Source: Beaufortia kweichowensis (taxonomy: Eukaryota > Chordata > Actinopteri > Cypriniformes > Gastromyzontidae). From it: 64,000 bases of DNA. The DNA lies in NCBI GenBank assembly GCA_019155185.1, contig CM032815.1, positions 10,868,001 through 10,932,000 of the forward strand, given 5' to 3'. Positions 23,689-36,770 of the stretch are shown here, piece by piece. Positions within the stretch are counted from its first letter, which is position 1; each line of letters opens with the position of its first letter. The notes beneath the pieces are model-generated. The model worked only from the letters and a program-made list of their open reading frames with translations, was not told where the DNA came from and made no database searches. The translations under genes were made by a program, and so were the position numbers.

Positions 23689-26600
23689 TCAGGCTTTGTC
23701 ATCTTCACCACAGACCTTCAGCAGGGTTTGCCGATAATCTCCTGATGTTTCAGACTGTAACAAAAACACACACAAGACATGATTAATGTGACTTCTAACA
23801 TTGCATGTGCTACCCGAACTCTCCTTTTATCCAGTGAAATTACCTTAACACAAGTTAACACAATGTGTAGTACTGTAAAAATGAGGACGTGCAACACCAA
23901 CTTCAACTAAATTAACACATTCACAAATCTCTCCAAGATGCATTAGCCATGTGCCACCTACTGGTTCTCAAAAGAGGTTAAAAAGCATTACAGCTTATGC
24001 AATCTGAAGTACTGAATGTGCTACCAGTCAGCACAGCCAATCACATCACTCCGAGTTTTGAGTAAACCAATCAATTCCTCATTTAACAATCTTTTAATTT
24101 GAAGGTGTATATTTTTATGTTTCAAATGACTATTGTAGTCAAAATAATTGTGCCAACATATTAATTTATCTCATTAGAAAACTAAAATTGGGATTTCAGA
24201 TTACTTGGAGTCAAATCAAGTTAAAAATCTTTTCAGTTTGAGACCTCAAGAAGCTGGATGATAAAATGTCAAGAATATGATTTTACAAATTCTATACAAA
24301 AGGTGTCTACTTTAAAAGATGATCAAATATAACAGTGTTCATTTATTTTGGATGCTTTTAGTCGCAACAAAATTCTGACCGTTACATTTGTGTTATTTCA
24401 TGGTTTTATGAGTTTGCTACTATTCTCAAATGAAATAAACAAAACAGTTTGTGTTTCCAAACTTTTTTGCCTGAGCAAGCAGGACAGGATCTTGCTACAA
24501 TCATACTTCCTAATAAGCCCAACATAACATATATGAGAACTACATCGAGCAGCATTAAAAGCACTACATAACCATTTCGTTTCTGTATGTTCACTTGTAT
24601 TGATTCTTACCTCAATGGCAGAGTATAAAGAGCAACCGAACAGTTTCTTATATTCTGCCTTGATGTCCTGCAGGTCGATTTCTGATCGGCTCACTATGAT
24701 TCTAGTTAGGGTGGATTCAGTGGTACCAGCACCCTGAACAAAACAAATCAAGTGTTTCTATTCAAAACATCTGTTTAGTAGTTCTGGAGATTATCATCAC
24801 ATTTCATTTAGGCATTTTGCTTGTGTACGTAATTCTTCTTCATGTGGCAAAAATGAGACAGTAAATAGAGAAAGAAACAAATCTAACCTTCATGCTTTTA
24901 AACAGCCGCTCTGCAAGGTATGCTGGGACACTCTTCACACATTTAACTAAAGAAAAAAAACCAACCAATTTGTGATATGACATGATGTTGAGAATTAAAT
25001 GATGTTTAAACAACACAAAACTGGTAAAATGCGACTGCTGCTTGTTCGTGGAAAAGGGTGTTGCCATGTCATTTCCAGGGTGTTTTTCCATTGCTGGATA
25101 GTGTTTACTAGCCCGAATCAACATAATAATGATAAACCAGCTTTAAATGACTTGAGGGTGAAAAAGATGACAGATTTTCTCTTTTTGGGTAAACTATGCT
25201 CTTAAATTCAATCAAATTTTGCTGCAGTGTCAGCATCATTCATGTCTGTATGCATCATTCAATACTAAGTTATGTTCAATATTTCAGGTTGGGGGTTTGT
25301 TAAAATGAATTTTTACTGAACCACAGTAGTAAAATTTGCTTTATATAAAAACGGTTACTTCAGATGTTACCTATAGCCACAAGAACATCCTCCAGTTTTC
25401 CAGACATTTCCTTCTCAATGCTCTCCTGAAGCGTCTTTCCACTCAAAGTCTTATATTCAACCAGAGCTACGACAAAACGCAACAAAAGAATTAATGAAAG
25501 AAGTCATTTATGACTGACTTTAAAAATACAGAATTTGATCATACACAGTTTTGAACATATTATAATAAAACGGTTAGTTTTAGTGCTTGATTCTGATTGG
25601 TCGATAGTTGTGTTTTATTCATGATAAATCACAGCTTCACCTGATTCTGTGTATCACTGCACATCACCCTTAGCAACATACACATATATCACAGTCGCTC
25701 AGAGACTATATTTTCCAATGGAAAGAAGACATTTAGTCATTTTACCTCATGAAAGTTGCATTGATACACACTTTAGGTTTTATTATTTGTACTGTGTGGT
25801 ACCCTAACCGTTTTATATAAGCGATAATGTACTCGAGGCTAGTGCTTACATCATTTGCAAAGGTGTATATACTGTGAGAGAATGCCTAATCTAGCTAGTC
25901 ATACTTTGTCTGAGCTGAGGAACACTCCTGTGGCACAGTATGTCAATGAACTTGCTCTCGTCTGTGCCCCACTTCTTCTCCCCCGCCTCATACAAGATCT
26001 GTAAAGTATTAAAAGGATAATATTTCAACAAAATATTCTATCAGTTACTCCCCTTTGTGAAACACAAAAGCAGAGATTTGCAGCAGAATGACCAAGCTGC
26101 TCTATTCCATACAATGAAAGTGAATGGTGACTAGTGCTTTCAAGTGAGATTTACAGTGAATAACACAAATATCAGTCTACACAGAAAGATATTATATACT
26201 TTACAAGACTCTGAATATAGCGCACATAAGAAATAGCTTATAGGGCTTTCATGGTGCTTATAGGGGCTTGACAGACTCCAGTCCCCATTCACTTTCATTG
26301 TACAGAGCTAAATGTCTATTTTAGCCTTACTGGTTTGGAACAACATTAGGGCGAGTAAAATCTGGGGAACTAAGCTCTCAAAAGTACAATTTTAAACTGA
26401 CTATGGTAGATCTCTACCATATACCTGAGTATGGTATTGTAGGTATACTGGAAACTAAAACCTTTTTAAAGGTGGTGTCTCTACAAAATCGGTAATCTTG
26501 CACAGGTAAATTCTACTATGACTATAAATATTAATGTAATTATTTTAGCTAAAAATTTTGGGTTGTATTGATGTAAACATCTGCCGAAACAACAACAGGG

Positions 26601-27998
26601 TCTTCACCTTGGCATCTTGTTTAGCTTTTGCTGCATCCACATTTGTGCTCTGGTCTCGCTTTCCCTTTAAGTCAGAGACAGGAAAACAAATGTTAAGCGA
26701 CATGGCTGTTACTCATTTGTATAACTTTAAATATGATGTCGGTCAATTGATTTGCCTGAACCTCAGCGAGGAGCACCAGGGTTGTTTCAAAGTCCCCTGA
26801 CACTTCAGATTTCAGGTCAGGAATTAGGGGTTTTCCGGTTTCTATAAAACAGATCAGAAGTAACATTATACGCTAACATATATTTACGCTTCACTTCTGC
26901 TTTTATCGGAAAATAAGTGAAGTAAAATACAAACCTGCCAAATAGGCTTCACACAGAGCCTTGATCTGATGGTTGGAGCGTGATGCGAATAATTCTATTA
27001 AAACGCTTTCATTTGTACCAGCTCCCTATGTTGAAAACACAACCTTTTAGCAACCATTTGCATGTACTGTATCTTGATTAAAGTCCAAATAATGGGATTT
27101 ATTACCGGGATTATAAACGAGCGGCCAGTTATACTATAAAGAAAAGAGATTGCTTACTTTTATCGCCCGTATAAACTCGTGGCAGTCGTATTTGGCAGGA
27201 GGAGTTATCAGAGCCACCAAAATATCTTCAAAATGTCCATGAGTGTCCCCTTCCAAGTCGTCACAAAGAGTCTAACACAACAAAATTATTTAGTTGAACA
27301 CTTGCACCTGTGAAAGTAGTTCTGCATATATCAGATTCCAGTAAGTTAATACCTTTCCTGTTGCCTCTTGATACGCTTTGCAGATCAGCTGACGTTGGGC
27401 ATTGCTTCTTTGTGTTAGAATATCAATAATAGTCTTCTCTGTGGTCCCTAAAGGAATTATAAATGCAAACACACATTTATAAAACAATAACCGGTCAATG
27501 GTAAACCATTGGGCCAACCCCTTAGATAAATATTTGCACAGTAATATGTATAGCAGTATAAGCACACCTTATCTTACGTGATAAAACATGTTAGTAATTT
27601 ACCAATCCCCTGTATAGCTTTCCTTAAAGCAGCCGCATCCTCGCTTGGATTAAAGCCCGGCTTCTCCTTAACGGTGCCACGGGCTGTTGACTACATAGAA
27701 TATAGAAAAAACATCAAACAGACATATAAATGATCAAATATAACAAGACAACAGCATAAAACATGATACGGTATATAGACAATCTTACAGTTACGGTGAG
27801 AGAGGAGGGGGAGTCCAGGAGGAGATCCAGATCATCCTAAAAAGTAGTACATAGTAGTATTAGTAGTACATATTAAAGATGTAAAGGAAATTTGAATAGA
27901 ATATATTAAATAGATACATTAATAATGCATTTAGAAATGTAATAGTATGTATTTACCCATACAGAAGCCATTGCAGATGTTTGGGGTGGGTTGTGTTT
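23689..27998 (-). CDS. anxa3: Annexin A3-like calcium-dependent phospholipid-binding protein
   Basis: Thirteen coding exons, read from high to low: 27,971-27,957, 27,836-27,789, 27,690-27,603, 27,447-27,353, 27,271-27,158, 27,025-26,935, 26,841-26,762, 26,664-26,608, 25,998-25,905, 25,466-25,371, 24,946-24,888, 24,733-24,611 and 23,754-23,689. The second exon of the transcript extends to 27,998 as 5' UTR. All junctions are GT-AG and in phase, giving 341 residues. Four annexin repeats carry the type II calcium loops GIGT (49-52), GAGT (121-124), KWGT (205-208) and GAGT (280-283). TQRSNAQRQLI, IVSRSEIDL and the SGDY-KVCGEDD end favour annexin A3 over A4, A5 or A13. The protein starts MASVW, as A3 does, but has a longer, acidic, leucine-rich leader. 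Annexins bind acidic membranes in the presence of calcium. Which fish paralogue this is cannot be decided here. Confidence 0.9.
24105..24375 (-). mobile_element. Dispersed DNA-element copy, inverted relative to 37,930
   Basis: Inside an annexin intron. It is the diverged reverse complement of 37,930-38,295: both hold TTAATATGTTGGCACAATTA, the CTTGACATTTTATCATTCAGC segment and the GTGACTAAAA-CATCCAAAATA segment on one strand. The AAACTTTTGACTGATACTGTA end of the other copy resembles termini of fish Tc1-like or related DNA elements. Confidence 0.6.
25010..25210 (+). mobile_element. Fragment of a fish DNA-transposon-derived repeat
   Basis: Inside an annexin intron. GACTTGAGGGTGAAAAAGATG and TTTTTGGGTAAACTATGCTC match the end of the same element type seen in the tandem units. 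Confidence 0.45.
25566..25826. mobile_element. Short non-autonomous DNA element with inverted ends
   Basis: AAAACGGTTAG at 25,567-25,577 is the inverse of CTAACCGTTTT at 25,804-25,814. The left inner sequence CTTGATTCTGATTGG also occurs near 35,842, so it belongs to a repeated family. No coding capacity is visible. Confidence 0.6.
26050..26370. mobile_element. Inverted-repeat element (MITE-like)
   Basis: CCATACAATGAAAGTGAATGG at 26,107-26,127 is mirrored by CCATTCACTTTCATTGTACAG at 26,285-26,305. It lies inside an annexin intron and has no open frame of note. It is typical of short fish DNA transposons. Confidence 0.65.
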
Positions 27999-28308
27999 CT
28001 GTAACAAGATATGGTCATTTATTGTTTCATGTTGATGTCTTCGACTTTTAAGCCTTTAAAGTTTTTTTTAAACCGTTCTTTACGCATTAAGGTATTATAT
28101 CCCGATACCAAAACTACTTATGCAGTGTCTGAACACGATCCGCTACACGTCATGTATCCGATGGGATCTAACGCAACAAAACTCGCATTCTCGCGTCTGG
28201 TTTACAGAAGAATATCTGGCAACACATCATAACAAACGCTTCCTTTGTTTGAAAGGTGCACGACTGACAGAAAATTCTTTAAAAGTCGCTAAAGAAGTTA
28301 CAGCTTAC

Positions 28309-28440
28309 CTTTGGGAAACGTCTTTCCGACCGTATAGCACAAGCAACACCTTTCACAACTCCCTGTGACGACGCCCAAACAAACTCAGAGGATGTGAGAT
28401 CAACATGACATCACTTTGGACTCTCGCCTCGCCCAGAACA
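28309..28440 (-). promoter_or_regulatory. anxa3: anxa3 noncoding first exon and promoter region
   Basis: On the minus strand a donor AAAG/GTAAGC ends at 28,309. It pairs with the acceptor TTACAG at 27,999, a 310-nt intron in the 5' UTR. The exon probably starts near 28,375. The flank at 28,380-28,480 is CpG-bearing and has no clear TATA box. The start site is not determined. Confidence 0.6.
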
Positions 28441-28444
28441 CGGG

Positions 28445-31400
28445 CCTGAGAAACGCTGCGTCGTACACACAAAATGGCCATGGGCGTAGAAATGTGCGTA
28501 AGCAATTTTGAGTATCAGGATTTATAAAAAAATGTATATATATAAACGTGTGCACAATGTAAAGAGGTCATTGACTGTTGGTTTTGAAATTTTATATATG
28601 CAAAATTTTTTACATTAAGCCCCAGGAATTTACATCATGGTTAATGTGATAAACACATATTTTGCACTTATCCATTGGACATGAAATGACTTGTGGGAAT
28701 AATAATATAATAAATAATCTATAACATTAAACGTACAGACAAAAATCTGTATTATTTTGCACTTTCAATTTGACGTTTTAATGACAAACAGCATGAACTT
28801 TAATGAACCTGCAGGATGTTCCTTGTGGAGATGTGTGGAAAACATCTAGACCTCCTGCAGTTCCACAGGAGAAAAAAAGATGAGTCTGTAAGTGATCTGA
28901 TCAATGCTCTTATTTTTCAAAAGTGACATTTTTGGTATTTTTTAGATTTAAAAATGTTACATTTGTTTACATGCATTATTAAAAGATGTCAGTTATTGGA
29001 TGAACAGGCGTCATTTACCATCCTCAACAGCTTTTCCACAGACGCAGGAGTGACCTCGCTTACAAAAGGTCACGCTGGCAAATGGATGGACAGGAGATGT
29101 CCACCAAGGCCCCTGCCAAACCATACCGAAAAGCAAGACGTCGGCCAAAGTTAGTTGAGTAAATTCTCTCTATACACATCAATGTAAGTGCTTGAATGTA
29201 TGTAGAAACAGTACTTAAAGTCATGTCTCCAGCTCCTCATGCAATTAAATTAGTTTAAGTGATGATTGCTACTGTGCAATGTGAATTGTTTTGGAATATA
29301 ATGTCTGTATTAAGAGACAGGATGTCTGTGGAAACCTTTTTGAAATGTTTTATAAACGTTAAATAAACACAACATTTGATATATGTGTTATTTTAATATA
29401 GTTTTGCATAATTGATTATTATTGGATGATTTTAACTTATTGGGAGCAGAAACACTACTGAAGTGAAATGTTCCTAAAACTTCTTGTGTAGTTTTTCTTT
29501 CAGATGTCTCCCTCTGCTGGTCGTTATTGCGAATTACAAAATGGGTTTATTTTTAAAAGCTCCGATCATGAAAATGATGAGATGGAGAAAGTGTGAGAAC
29601 CAGAGAGCTTGATGAAAGTCTAGCTTCTTTGATTCAGCTCTCATTTGTCAAGAGCTGTTGAGGATTACAACCTCACAAAATCACCTGTTCTCCACACCAC
29701 TGCTGTGGATACATTAATATTTCAATTTCACGAGGACCCAGCTGAGTGTATGTAAAACACCAGTCCTCTTTTATCTATATTCTAATCTTCACTGCAGCAC
29801 CCTTGAGAAAATTGTCAGTTGAAAGACTGGAGCAGAGGCTGATCCAAAGCAGAATAATGTCTTGAGTGCAGATTGTTCCAGAACTGTGGGGTACCAAGTC
29901 TTTCCCAGACAACCCAGGAGATCTCTGAGAAAATTGTTGCAAAGCTGCAGCACACATATCTGGTTAAATCCAGACTGTTGAGTCAATTACTGACATGTAT
30001 GAAATGTGATATTGAAATCATCCTCTAGGATGAGTGAGAACAATGGAAGATTTGGGATAAAAGAAAAGATAAATCTGGTACATAACAATTAAGCTTAACT
30101 TCCTGAAACACAGCAAAACATTTTGACAATTAAGATTTTTTTCTGTTGTTTATGGTTAAGTGCATAAGAGACGTGATTCATGTGACGTGAGAACATCAGA
30201 TCTCAGGTATTAAGAGAAGAAACACTGTTTTTTTGGTTTTGGTCCCATTTATATCCTTATAACTCCATATACAAGATCACAAAAACGAAAAGGTTTATTT
30301 CACAAACAGTTTTTGTTTTTATAAATAAGGTTTATATGTAATTTTAGAATTTCTAAAAATAATATTTTGTCCATTTCTCCTCTCTAGACAGACGGGGAAG
30401 AACAGCATACGAAACAATTTACAAAGACAATAAATTTAATGATATTAATTATTTTTTCATATTATAAATAACACAATATTATAGAAAATACACAATTATA
30501 AATATAAAGAACACACAAACATATCAAAAGACAAGTCACTACAAACAGTATAGACAAGAAGAAACAATAAAAATCTCACAAAAATAAATTAAAAAGTTAA
30601 TAAATAAAAGTAATGTAATTTACAGAGAATAAAAATGAATTGCCAGATCCCATGAGAATAATTGACATCTGAGACTGTGTTGGAGAGAGGATTAAATCAA
30701 ATCGGGCTGTTGTTCTTTCTATTGCCACATGATGGAGTCTTGTCTAAATTAGACCACTGTTGCATGCCATAAATGAAAACCTGTTTGTAATGAATACATA
30801 ATCTGTCATTGCAGCCTTAAAGTCTAAACTAGACTAAACCTCAGCTAAACTAGAAGATGCAGGATTAATTTCTATCTTTAAAGATCCAGGGACCACATGA
30901 GTAACAGGCAAACAAACACTTCCCCAATGGTCTTTATTTTGGCATCTCGTCTGAGGAGAAGGCATGGATTATGTTCAGGCCTCGGTGTGAACAGAAAGCA
31001 CATGTTCTCCAGCTCTCCTCACATGTATTGTTCTGTTCTTTCCTCAATTTCCTGCATATGACCAGTAAGAAAAATTAGATGCAGGGAGGCTATTCGTTTA
31101 GGAAATGTTGCCAAAGCCTCCAGCGACGTGAAAGTCTTCTCTCTCTCATTAAAAACGTCTTGTTGCCTGCTCTTGAACTACAAACCAAATATCTGTTCTG
31201 CTCCTAAAACGACCCATCAAATGGTCTTCAACACCAGGCCATGCTTTCTTTCGCAGTGCTCTTGCAGAGAAACAGGGTTTTAATCATCTTGCGATTAATA
31301 TTCTTTGGGAACGAACGCACCAGGAACCAATTATTCAATAAGACCCCCAACTCACATTCTTTAATGTAACCTAGAGGATATATCTAAATGCCGGAGCTCT

Positions 31401-32240
31401 CTTTCTTAGTCTCCAATTCGGTATCAACGCCATTGGTTGCGCGGCGGTAATTGAGATCAGATGCGCGAGCGACCTGCGCGGAGGGTAACCTGGAAGCATT
31501 TATTTTATGGAAAAGATGTTTAGTTAAGTGCAGCGCTGTGGTCTAATGAGGCTGGACTGGGTTCTGTGATGAATATGATTGGTGAAAGCTCTGAAGGCTG
31601 GTTCCTGACTCTTTCCTTCCTTTCGCATCGGGTTACAGATTAGTAGACTTCCTGTCCGTTCCGTGCATTTACCCTCTACAAGACGATCCTTTTTAATGAA
31701 GGTTATCATGCATTAGGCTAGGATGCATTAATTCTCTTACTTCATGACCTAATGTTTGACAAGAGAGGCTCTGTAACGTATCACGGCCAGACGTTGTGAT
31801 CAACGTCTAATGACATTGAACTTTGGGGGCATGTTTAACTCATTAGCATAAACACATTTTCCATGTCTGACAATTGACTGACAACCGTTCTGTACTGTGA
31901 CCTAAAGTCTTGACCATTCAAACACATTTGGCATAAATGGAAAATCATTTACCTGTCCTCATGCTGATTAAAAAAGTAGTTCTTGTCAAGTGCTATACTA
32001 TAAAAATGCATGGTCAAGTTTAGATATGAACATTTTATTGGTTTATGCAAACATAAAGTATAGTTAGGTTCAAAAGTCCATTTGTGAAAATGCTTTTATT
32101 TTGCATTTCTTGTTTTAAATAATTATATGTGACCCTGCCTGTGAAAACCCATGCGGCTGAAGTCATTTTGTGTGATTTATCAGTTTATGCGCAAGTTATC
32201 TATTTTCAAAATATACATGTTGTATGGATATGATCATGTT
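28445..32240. other. Gene-free intergenic stretch
   Basis: I see no coding exon or RNA gene. Open frames here are short and lack supporting splice sites or recognisable protein text. The stretch 30,400-30,650 is very AT-rich. Around 31,380-31,500 is a small CpG-bearing patch (GCGCGGCGGTAATTGAG) with no gene attached. Confidence 0.5.
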
Positions 32241-32244
32241 TTTG

Positions 32245-32540
32245 AGAGGCAACATACTTTGTAGGACGTTCTGTGAATTAAAATATACAAACCAGAAGCA
32301 ATAATACCCAACAAATGAAGAAGAGATGACTCTTTTAATGTAAGTTTAATTATAGTTTAATAATTAAGGAATTTTATAAGGAATATAGTTATTGATGTGA
32401 CCTGACTATGCATTAAAAAGACCTCACATGGGTACTTAAACCAATATATATTGACATCTGAGCTATCAGTATGATGAAAGTCTTTGGCTAAAGCTTTATT
32501 ATTTAGGGTAAGGTTGACATGTGCATGGAATTGACTATTG
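32245..32540 (+). mobile_element. Dispersed repeat family X, copy 1
   Basis: It shares, in order, TTCTGTGAATTAAAATATAC, ACAAATGAAGAAGAGATGAC, CTCACATGGGTACTTAAACC and GACATCTGAGCTATCAGTA with the copies at 33,850, 45,760 and 47,120. The end GTGCATGGAATTGACT is close to the terminal repeat seen at 47,318-47,332. Confidence 0.65.
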
Positions 32541-32699
32541 TTTGCCTTTATTTTGGACAGTGTTTTACATGGAAGTCATTTCGAATAAGCTACTTTTTGG
32601 AGCATTAAGTAGCTATTTTGATTTCCCATTCTTTAAATCGTAACACAACAGGAGTAGCCTACACTTTCAGTGCATTCACCATTTGCCAACTCTTAAAGG

Positions 32700-33200
32700 C
32701 TGCTGTCAGTTTTGATCACGGGCTTACTAGAGCACTCTCTCACCCTGGTCGCGTGTTCGTCTAACTAATTCGCATGGCAGGTGCCTCCCTTCAAATTGCA
32801 CAGGAAAAACTTATTAATAATACGCGCTTTAATTGGGCAACGTGCGCATGTATGCCATGACCCCCACCGGCTTTAGCCGCTCCTCGTGTCGCGTATCTCC
32901 GCGCTTTAAGCCGCTGATTACGGTCATCCCGAGGGGATATGGCGATTCGGTGGAGATGGGGGTATCTAACGCTCCAGTCACTTAGGATCAAGACAGGAGC
33001 AGGAAATCGCTACGGACTTAAAGCTAAATATATAATTCCTCCCGTGCCGGTAATCACAAGGTCCAGACGATTTGAAATGACAGTTTAACCACTTCAAACT
33101 CAAAGACGTTTCTGTTCAATAGGACTCATCTAATGAGCGCACTCTGCCGCACATGTAATTGCACATACAGCGCAGGTTTGGGTCGTTCAGGTTGGATGGA
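32700..33200. other. CpG-rich block without a gene
   Basis: CpG density rises sharply (for example TGTCGCGTATCTCCGCGC near 32,887) compared with flanking AT-rich DNA. No supported exon is seen. It could be a distal regulatory element or an unannotated promoter. Confidence 0.35.
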
Positions 33201-33565
33201 GGGCAACCGGAAGGAAACAATTTCCACAGCATAAATTTCCTACAAATGTAGGTTCAATTTGGAATCAAAAACAGTTTTGCATTGTCAGTCTTAAAGACAC
33301 CCACAAATCAAAATAATTAGAAATGTGGGGCATCCATGTCTGTGCATGTCTATATGCTGTACTAAAAGTTAACAAAACAAACGGTTTTACATATATACCC
33401 AGAATGCCCTTGTCCAAAATATTTGGGCTAATCATGTTTTTAATATATTAAAAGTGTAAAGTACGCATGTTTTTTGGAAGGTTGGTTATCATCATTTGGG
33501 TTAGTTACATGATTTTTGTGGTGGGTTAATAATACCAAATATGTTTGTTTACCATGGTTTAACTT

Positions 33566-33705
33566 TTATTTAGGCATTTGGTGGACACTTTTATCCAAAG
33601 CAGCTTACAGTGCATTAAATCTATATATTTTATATTTGTTTGAACCTTAGAGTTGCTAATGCAGTCCTGTACCAGTTGATCTACAAGACGACCATATAGT
33701 AAAGT
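33566..33705 (-). mobile_element. tRNA-derived SINE
   Basis: Read on the minus strand, an A-box-like TAGATCAACTGG (33,683-33,672) and B-box GGTTCAAAC (33,646-33,638) are followed by the fish SINE tail TGCACTGTAAGCTGCTTTGG and ATAAAAGTGTCC. The spacing between boxes fits an RNA polymerase III promoter. The copy is diverged. Confidence 0.75.
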
Positions 33706-33849
33706 TCTGGGTAATTTGTATATGGGACGATTTGTCCAATTGACATATATTATGCCATCTATTTGTATTTTAATAAACTCTTGTTGATACGAGTTCAAAC
33801 CTAAAAAAACATCAGTCATATTATGGACGATTATCACTTATGGACGTTT

Positions 33850-34206
33850 TTCACAGGCAACATGCCTCATAGGATTTCTGTATATTAAAATACACAAAGC
33901 GAAAGTAATAATAACAAATAAAGAAGAAATCTCTAAAAAAAACCACATACAATTTTATTTTTTATTCAGTATTTGTGAGGAATATGATCTGCTAAGAATG
34001 TGGCAATAGTGAGAGCGCATTTGCCTGAATATGGAAAATCTTCCTTTAATAAAAAACTAATAAAAAACGCTTTAAAACCGTGAGAGAGAGCTCACATGGG
34101 TACTTAAACCAATCTATACTGACATCTGAGCTATCAGTATGATGAAAACCTTTGGTAAAAAACTTTATTTTGTCATGGTAAGGTTGAAAATTGCATAAAA
34201 TTGTTC
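33850..34206 (+). mobile_element. Dispersed repeat family X, copy 2
   Basis: It shares CTCACATGGGTACTTAAACC, GACATCTGAGCTATCAGTA and ATGATGAAAACCTTTGG with the other copies. It lies about 1.3 kb from copy 1 in the same orientation. Confidence 0.65.
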
Positions 34207-34289
34207 ATATATAAAGTGCCTTGGAAGCACTGCATGAAATGTTTACAAAATAAAAGTTTGTTAGGTTGATATCAAATAGCAGTCCAATT

Positions 34290-34850
34290 CGGTGTTGCGT
34301 TACACAAGCATGCGCCGGGCGTTCACGAGGTCTATCATCACAACTACATTTCAATTCAGCTCAAAACCGAACCACATATTAAGTTGTGTAATTCTTTAAA
34401 AATCGCTAAGATTGACCTAAGATCAAGAATGAATAATGCAAAGCATTCGTTGTGAACTCCTTGCACATTCCCCTGATATATGCATGACTATCAGAGAGGA
34501 CGGAGAATCCGCGCTAATTTCCTTCCCACTTTGCATATGCAGCGCTCGTGCCCTTCTGCCACCGACATCCCGACGGAAAATCTCTTTTCATCTCCGGCAA
34601 AGTGCATCTCGCGCTTAAACTGATTGGATTCTTGATGAGGCGGTCGGGGTGGCTCGCGCACTTCAGGCGAGGACGCGTCGAGCGCGCGAGAGCCAATTCG
34701 ATGCCACTGAAGTGATTAAACGCGCTCTCGAGGCCCCCGGTAACGATCTGCGCGCACGGCCCGTAATCAGCGCACGCGGACGGGCGAAGTATAATAGCGC
34801 TGCTCTGCTCTCTCGCCGGAGACCCCGTTGTCTGTAAAGTGCTTATATTC
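34290..34850. other. CpG-island-like block without a gene
   Basis: The stretch has many CpGs (for example GGACGCGTCGAGCGCGCGAG at 34,671-34,690) in otherwise AT-rich DNA. Short open frames exist on both strands, as expected for GC-rich DNA, but none has splice or homology support. A promoter of a noncoding RNA or a developmental enhancer is possible. Confidence 0.4.
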
Positions 34851-35819
34851 CCACCTAACCAGCATATCAGTGTTCTAGCATTGTCACAGGTCTAAGAGGA
34901 TGAATAATGCAGTTCAGTTTGAAATCATTTGCATGTAAACTAGGAAGGAAATGCGTTCGGTTTTCATGCTTAACACATTGCCAGACAAAAAGACGCTGGA
35001 CAATTGTGTTGTTTAAGACGTATTATTGTGCATGCGTGGACCTCAGTCTGGCACGGGTTAAAAGGTGACGGTCATAACCCAGCATATGTTTCTGTAAAGC
35101 AGGTTTACTGTCAACTAAAGAGTTTACGGAGCCAATTTACATGTATATATTTTCAGCAACACGGAAGGAAAAACATTTGGCTGTCGACGCAATCCTCTTC
35201 ATCATGCTAGTGATAAACAGAGAAACACACGGTAATCCACTTGATAAATGTCAAGTGAAATGAAGCTATCAGCTGAAAGCAATTTTCGGGGCCGTGCGCG
35301 GAGCCAGCGACTCTGGATTTTCACCCCTCCATCGATCATGCGCCTCTCTCTCAGGCCAAGGTACACAATGCCCCCAAATTGCTGACATATGGAGCTGGGA
35401 GAAACCTGCCTATTTCCTCAGCCTGCGAACTAACTCCTCTAAACTTTTGTTTATTTAGTGACCCCGTGTTTTTCTCCATTAGAGACGATGCTTTTGCTGG
35501 TACTAGCTTGCAGGGAATCACACAAATCAGCAGGAATATTTGACAGTGAACCACTTAATTTTTCAACATGAATACACACCCCGAGGTGGTAATATGGTTG
35601 TGGCACAAAGCATGTGTACATTAATTTGATTAATTCAGTGGTTTTTGTAGACTTTTGTCTTGTGTGTTTAGGACAACTTCTTACATCACTAGAACTACTT
35701 CAAAAGGTTATTTTGAAGTCTCTTTTGAAGTCAATTCTCGATTCTTTAGCAATTTGAAAGTCATTTGTAACTTTAATGAAGTCGACTTGGAACTACTTCA
35801 TAGCTTTGCAGTTTTTGTT

Positions 35820-35960
35820 ATTACATGATGCTCTGGAATACTTGATTCTGATTGGCCAGTTGCTACTTTCCAAGGTGTGTTATTCTCCAGTTACTACTTA
35901 AAAATAATAACACAGGTCATCCAGGTACTGTGAGTCAACTTGCACTTGCAAATAAGCTAC
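35820..35960 (+). mobile_element. Fragment of repeated DNA element
   Basis: ATACTTGATTCTGATTGGCC followed by GTGTGTTATTCTCCAG is shared in part with 25,585-25,620. The remainder of the 35,200-36,650 stretch shows no gene. Confidence 0.4.
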
Positions 35961-36659
35961 TTAGAAATAAATCAGAAGGAAATATTGAAAGTGAATAGCA
36001 TAGACGGCAACTTCACATTGTCGTCTAAAATGGATCCATGTGCAGTTTTGTTAATGTTGAAAATGACCATTTAGTTACATAATAAAATCTCTAAAACTTT
36101 CATCTTTATGCTTACAAAACGTTTAACAACTAAGGCTGCACCAGGTAAGATTGGCTATCATAAAACGGCAGATCAAAGTACAATATTTGGTTATTTTTAT
36201 GTGACATCATGGCTAAACTCTGTTCTGCAAAAATGTTTTGGACTTGACAAAAAATTACATTATTTTGATGGTATTTTACATTTGCCATTCAACAGTACCC
36301 ATAAACATCAACTTTCAACATTTACAGACATCATGGGATGAGGTAAGATGATTATTAAAAACAAATAAAAAACCAACAAAGTAGGCTATAGCACCAACCC
36401 AACAACTGATGCATTTTATTTATAGTGAATCCGAACCAATTCTGCAAAATCCCCACCCTGTGTGACATTCACCATCCTGTAAAGACCACAGTTTACATTC
36501 AACGCTGTGATTTTTACATAAACACATCATTTGTGGCATCGCTTTGATTAGGAGGAGTTACCCAAATCACATTAAAAGTTCATTTGTCCAGCGTTTGTTT
36601 GTTTGAAGATGTGAACACAAAAAGCACCATAAGCCCCTGACGTGCCACGCTAACGTTTG

Positions 36660-36665
36660 TTTATT
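36660..36665 (-). terminator. mrrf: Polyadenylation signal of mrrf
   Basis: TTTATT on the plus strand is AATAAA on the minus strand, about 105 nt past the mrrf stop codon. Confidence 0.5.
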
Positions 36666-36770
36666 AAAAACACACAAACACCACTTTCGGTGCTTGCGTT
36701 TCCGTCTTCGCTGTCGTTTGGGGTCGAAAGCTTTTGTTTGAGTCGCAACTTGCGAAGATTCTTGTTGCTG

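Noticed and set aside
33638..33683. Possible tRNA gene from A and B boxes
   Set aside because: The boxes belong to a SINE head with the standard SINE tail; no cloverleaf or anticodon arm is supported.
34436..34837. Arginine-rich ORFs in the CpG-rich block
   Set aside because: Expected by chance in GC-rich DNA; they overlap on both strands and no exon signals are seen.
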